Under the pieces are notes generated by a model. The model did not search any database, was not told the origin of the DNA, and saw only the letters and a list, made by a program, of their open reading frames with translations. The translations under genes and the position numbers were made by a program. A stretch of 9,373 nt of DNA from Oscillospiraceae bacterium (GTDB taxonomy: Bacteria; Bacillota; Clostridia; Oscillospirales; Oscillospiraceae): the NCBI GenBank assembly GCA_009776905.1, contig WRMX01000008.1, positions 1,894 through 11,266 of the forward strand, read 5' to 3'. Positions 7,754-9,373 of this stretch are shown piece after piece; position 1 is the first letter of the stretch; each line of letters starts with the position of its first letter.

Positions 7754-7782
7754 CAGGCTGCAGGTGGTATTCCTGCAGCCTG
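7754..7782. terminator. Perfect 11-bp hairpin between convergent genes (possible terminator)
   Basis: CAGGCTGCAGG (7754-7764) and CCTGCAGCCTG (7772-7782) form a perfect 11-bp stem around the seven-base loop TGGTATT. It lies 55 bases beyond the transporter stop and between two converging genes, where a bidirectional terminator is expected. Neither side has a clean T-run (TAGATATT on the plus strand), so termination would be weak or factor-assisted; an mRNA 3'-end stabiliser is the alternative. Confidence 0.5.
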
Positions 7783-7822
7783 TAGATATTGGGCGTAAAT
7801 TGTTTCAAAGTGGTTATCGGTC

Positions 7823-7860
7823 TGACGCTCCCCATGGCTAAAGCCAGAGGATTTACGTCG
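7823..7860 (-). mobile_element. Relic resembling the right end of an IS200/IS605-type TnpB element
   Basis: Read on the minus strand this stretch runs ACGTAAATCCT, then CTGGCTTTAGCCATGGGG, then AGCGTCA. From memory, right ends of IS200/IS605-family TnpB elements in Firmicutes often have this form: a GGCTTTAGCC hairpin, a G-rich strand and a terminal GTCA. That same end forms the 3' part of the TnpB guide RNA. Here TGGC-TTTA-GCCA pairs and extends imperfectly outward. No tnpB or tnpA gene is attached; an intact desulfoferrodoxin gene lies about 90 bases further on. It would be a solo end or a deleted remnant. The call rests on resemblance, not alignment. Confidence 0.4.
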
Positions 7861-7870
7861 CTTTTGCTAA

Positions 7871-7897
7871 CGCGCGGGCATCGGCCCCTACGACGCG
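7871..7897. repeat. GC-rich palindrome related to the dispersed repeats
   Basis: GGGC-ATCG-GCCC forms a short stem, followed by CCCTACGACGCG, which resembles the CCCTACAACGGCGCG part of the units at 6317-6368 (CCCTACRACG is shared). It sits just outside the IS200/IS605-like end, in the gap after the desulfoferrodoxin gene. Copy number in the genome cannot be judged from this window. Confidence 0.4.
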
Positions 7898-7949
7898 GAT
7901 AATATGTAGTGGCTGTGCGGTTGCGGTTGCCAGTGTGTTTCGCTCTGTT

Positions 7950-8333
7950 TTATATCTCGGTTTTCCAGAGCCCGTGGAGGTTGCAATATGCGTAGACAGC
8001 GATTGGCTTGTCGTCTTTGAAGACGAAGGACGCGACGGGATCGGAGCCGACGTCGAGGCATTTGCGCTGGCCGCCGTGCTCGGTTTCCACATACACGAAC
8101 ATTATGTTGTGGGCTTCTTCCATCGGGTGCAGCACGCTGCCGACCTGGACATTGATTCCGTCGCCGGCCACAGTCACAGCCGGAAGGTGTTTCTCAGTGC
8201 TGGCCTCAACGGTGTTGGGGACCAGCTCTGACATGGACTCGCCGCAGCAGACCAGAGGCACGCCTTTGTCCTTGATGAGCCCGACGAGATTGCCGCAATG
8301 GTTGCAAATGTAGAATTTTTGTTTGCCTTTCAT
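7950..8333 (-). CDS. dfx: Desulfoferrodoxin (2Fe superoxide reductase)
   Basis: A 127-residue protein matching the usual length of 2Fe superoxide reductases, cytosolic enzymes that reduce superoxide to hydrogen peroxide in anaerobes without releasing oxygen, normally with rubredoxin-type electron donors. The N-terminal desulforedoxin domain carries the Fe(Cys)4 ligands C10, C13, C29 and C30 (YICNHCG, LVCCGE). The catalytic domain has the EKH motif (E47, K48, H49), H69 (LHP), H75 (EEAHNI), C117 and H120 (CNLHGLW), so the whole Fe(His)4Cys site and the conserved Lys are present. I chose the ATG at 8333 because it has a strong AAGGAGG 8 bases upstream and gives the family N-terminus. The frame stays open upstream to an ATG at 8465, which would add 44 unrelated-looking residues. 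The gene is monocistronic by appearance and converges on the transporter gene. Confidence 0.96.
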   Translation of the reverse strand: MKGKQKFYICNHCGNLVGLIKDKGVPLVCCGESMSELVPNTVEASTEKHLPAVTVAGDGINVQVGSVLHPMEEAHNIMFVYVETEHGGQRKCLDVGSDPVASFVFKDDKPIAVYAYCNLHGLWKTEI

Positions 8334-8498
8334 GTTGATATCCTCCTTAACGGATTTATTATTAAACTGTCCGGCGCCGTGCTGGTTCGCCCCCCTCGTT
8401 GTATCTCGAAACAGCGAGCGCTGAAAGAGTTTTTGCGCAATAATGATTGCAATACGGAGCCTCATTTTAGATCCTCAACGTTAGAACTCCGTGTTAAT
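8334..8498 (-). other. Leader region upstream of the desulfoferrodoxin gene
   Basis: This holds the Shine-Dalgarno site (8342-8348) and an imperfect hairpin (8395-8402 with 8411-8418, 8-bp stem containing one mismatch in the minus-strand RNA). The reading frame remains open through it, with a second GAGG plus ATG at 8465. I could not identify a convincing -35/-10 pair or a recognisable operator, so the promoter position is unknown. Confidence 0.4.
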
Positions 8499-8563
8499 GC
8501 CCACGTTTATTAGCCCACGTTTAATGCCCACGTTTAATAGCCCACGTTTATAGCCCACGCTTA
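8499..8563. repeat. Five-copy minisatellite (GCCCACGTTTA) with alternating 14/13-base spacing
   Basis: GCCCACGTTTA starts at 8499, 8513, 8526 and 8540, and a fifth copy with one change (GCCCACGCTTA) at 8553. The spacings are 14, 13, 14 and 13, so the array behaves as a 27-base two-part unit repeated twice plus a terminal copy. Spacers are AT-only and alternate between TTA/TA-type and AT-type. It lies 18 bases beyond the stop codon of the deacetylase-like gene and upstream of the desulfoferrodoxin gene. It could be replication slippage or an array of protein-binding sites. Confidence 0.85.
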
Positions 8564-8581
8564 ATAACCATAGGCGCTTTG

Positions 8582-9373
8582 TTACCATTTTTTATCGTAT
8601 TCCGCAGGACGCACATCGTCGAAAACTTCGGCGACATTATAAAACCTGTTGTATTCGTTGCGATAGTTTCTCAAGCGCGTGCCGTCAATGCTGATCCTGT
8701 CGCAGATGACAGCGGCGATATCCGTTTTGATCTTGACATATGACTCATATCCGACGGAGGCGAAGACTCGGAAACCGAGGTCGTGGTAGAATTTGAAGGC
8801 CGGGCCTGTTTTGTCGACATCGTCGCCGTCGAGGCGGGCACCGAAAGGATATAGGAAAATTTTTGTTTCACCGACAAGCGAGCCAACTTCGTCCATCCAG
8901 CGCGTCGCATCGGCCTTGACCTCTTCGAGAGGCTTTTTATCGATCGCTATATGCCCATAGCTGTGCGAGGCGAAGTACCAACCCGTGGATTTGAGCTTGC
9001 TGATCACGGGACGCACTCTGGCGATTTCTTGCATACGGTTGAGCTTTGCGGCCGGAGTGTTGTTGTTGACGTCGAATTGGGTGCGATATCCAAGGATGCC
9101 CTCATAACCCGTGAGAGCTATGCAGCCCTTTGCCCCTCCAAGCGAGAAATCGGGATGTTCTTTAACGAATTTGTCGATAATCGTGACCACGGCGAGGTCT
9201 TGGGACGTCACCGGGTTGCCATCGGGATCGACGCCGACTGCCCAAATCTCGCCATCCTCGCCGATGATCAGCTTGTGCATGAAGCCGTTGCTTTGCATGT
9301 ATTCATAGAAACTGATGTCATCGAACGAAATGATGATGGGCTTTTTGTTATCCGGGAGCATGAGAGCGTTCCT
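8582..9373 (-). CDS. Polysaccharide-deacetylase-like protein (5' end outside window)
   Basis: The frame stays open from the stop at 8582 to the right edge. The first in-frame ATG visible (9361) is preceded by four sense codons, has no Shine-Dalgarno, and is followed within 14 residues by the catalytic motif, so it is internal and the true start lies outside. Counting from that Met, ISFDD (11-15) matches the first motif of the NodB/carbohydrate esterase 4 fold, with D14/D15 as candidate base and metal ligand. SHSYGH (132-137) gives the metal-binding His pair H133 and H137, and YPFGA (171-175) resembles the third motif. The family removes N-acetyl groups from cell-wall or extracellular glycans. 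Motifs one and two are about 118 residues apart, longer than usual, with an inserted segment (GEDGEIWAVGVDPDGNPV, then a region ending FDVNNNTPAAKLNRM). The missing N-terminus may hold a membrane anchor. Deacetylase activity is not certain. Confidence 0.82.
   Translation of the reverse strand, partial: RNALMLPDNKKPIIISFDDISFYEYMQSNGFMHKLIIGEDGEIWAVGVDPDGNPVTSQDLAVVTIIDKFVKEHPDFSLGGAKGCIALTGYEGILGYRTQFDVNNNTPAAKLNRMQEIARVRPVISKLKSTGWYFASHSYGHIAIDKKPLEEVKADATRWMDEVGSLVGETKIFLYPFGARLDGDDVDKTGPAFKFYHDLGFRVFASVGYESYVKIKTDIAAVICDRISIDGTRLRNYRNEYNRFYNVAEVFDDVRPAEYDKKW

Noticed and set aside
7853..8092. 79-codon minus-strand frame ending GADARALAKAT as a TnpB C-terminal fragment
   Set aside because: Most of it is an out-of-frame shadow of the desulfoferrodoxin gene; the short tail alone cannot support a TnpB assignment.
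8499..8563. Reading the repeats as a CRISPR array
   Set aside because: The repeats are 11 bases with 2-3 base spacers, far too short, and no cas gene is present.

Overview
The window looks like chromosomal DNA of a strictly anaerobic Gram-positive bacterium, most likely a gut- or rumen-type member of the Clostridia. This is inference from content: a 2Fe desulfoferrodoxin, purine-rich Shine-Dalgarno sites (AAGGAGG, GGAGG), a 7TM-sensor/LuxR one-component regulator and short GC-rich palindromic repeats between genes. I see no rRNA, tRNA, CRISPR array or complete insertion sequence.

Layout. (1) Bases 4535 to 1, minus strand, form one uninterrupted reading frame of at least 1511 codons that runs off the left edge. 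It encodes a very large secreted protein: signal peptide, bacterial Ig-like domain, ten-proline linker, helical region, long central hydrophobic segment, charged helix, beta-rich middle, then a papain-like cysteine-hydrolase region with candidate residues C1145, H1286 and D1307. Because the frame is open at the edge it is easy to miss. (2) Directly upstream, same strand, 6179 to 4641 encodes a membrane-tethered LuxR-type regulator with a beta-sandwich-like extracytoplasmic domain and seven membrane helices. It has a candidate promoter with a nested palindrome upstream, and ends in a clear intrinsic terminator that separates it from the giant gene. (3) Divergently, 6490 to 7698 on the plus strand encodes a 402-residue major-facilitator-type membrane protein, with a related GC-rich palindromic repeat on each side. 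(4) Convergent with it, 8333 to 7950 on the minus strand encodes a desulfoferrodoxin (superoxide reductase) with all iron ligands present. (5) The right edge holds the 3' part of a polysaccharide-deacetylase-like gene (minus strand, 8582 to the edge).

Intergenic DNA. The 310-base gap 6180-6489 holds the regulator promoter, a palindrome, a tandem GC-rich palindromic repeat and a perfect 9-bp hairpin. The gap 7699-7949 holds another GC-rich repeat, a perfect 11-bp hairpin, a short sequence resembling the right end of an IS200/IS605-type TnpB element, and a further repeat-like palindrome. The gap 8334-8581 holds the desulfoferrodoxin leader and a five-copy minisatellite with alternating 14/13-base spacing.

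How they may work together. The most suggestive unit is the sensor-regulator plus the giant secreted protein: same strand, 105 bases apart, otherwise isolated. A reasonable hypothesis is that the regulator senses an extracytoplasmic ligand and controls the adjacent secreted putative protease. The transporter, superoxide reductase and deacetylase show no evident functional link to that pair.
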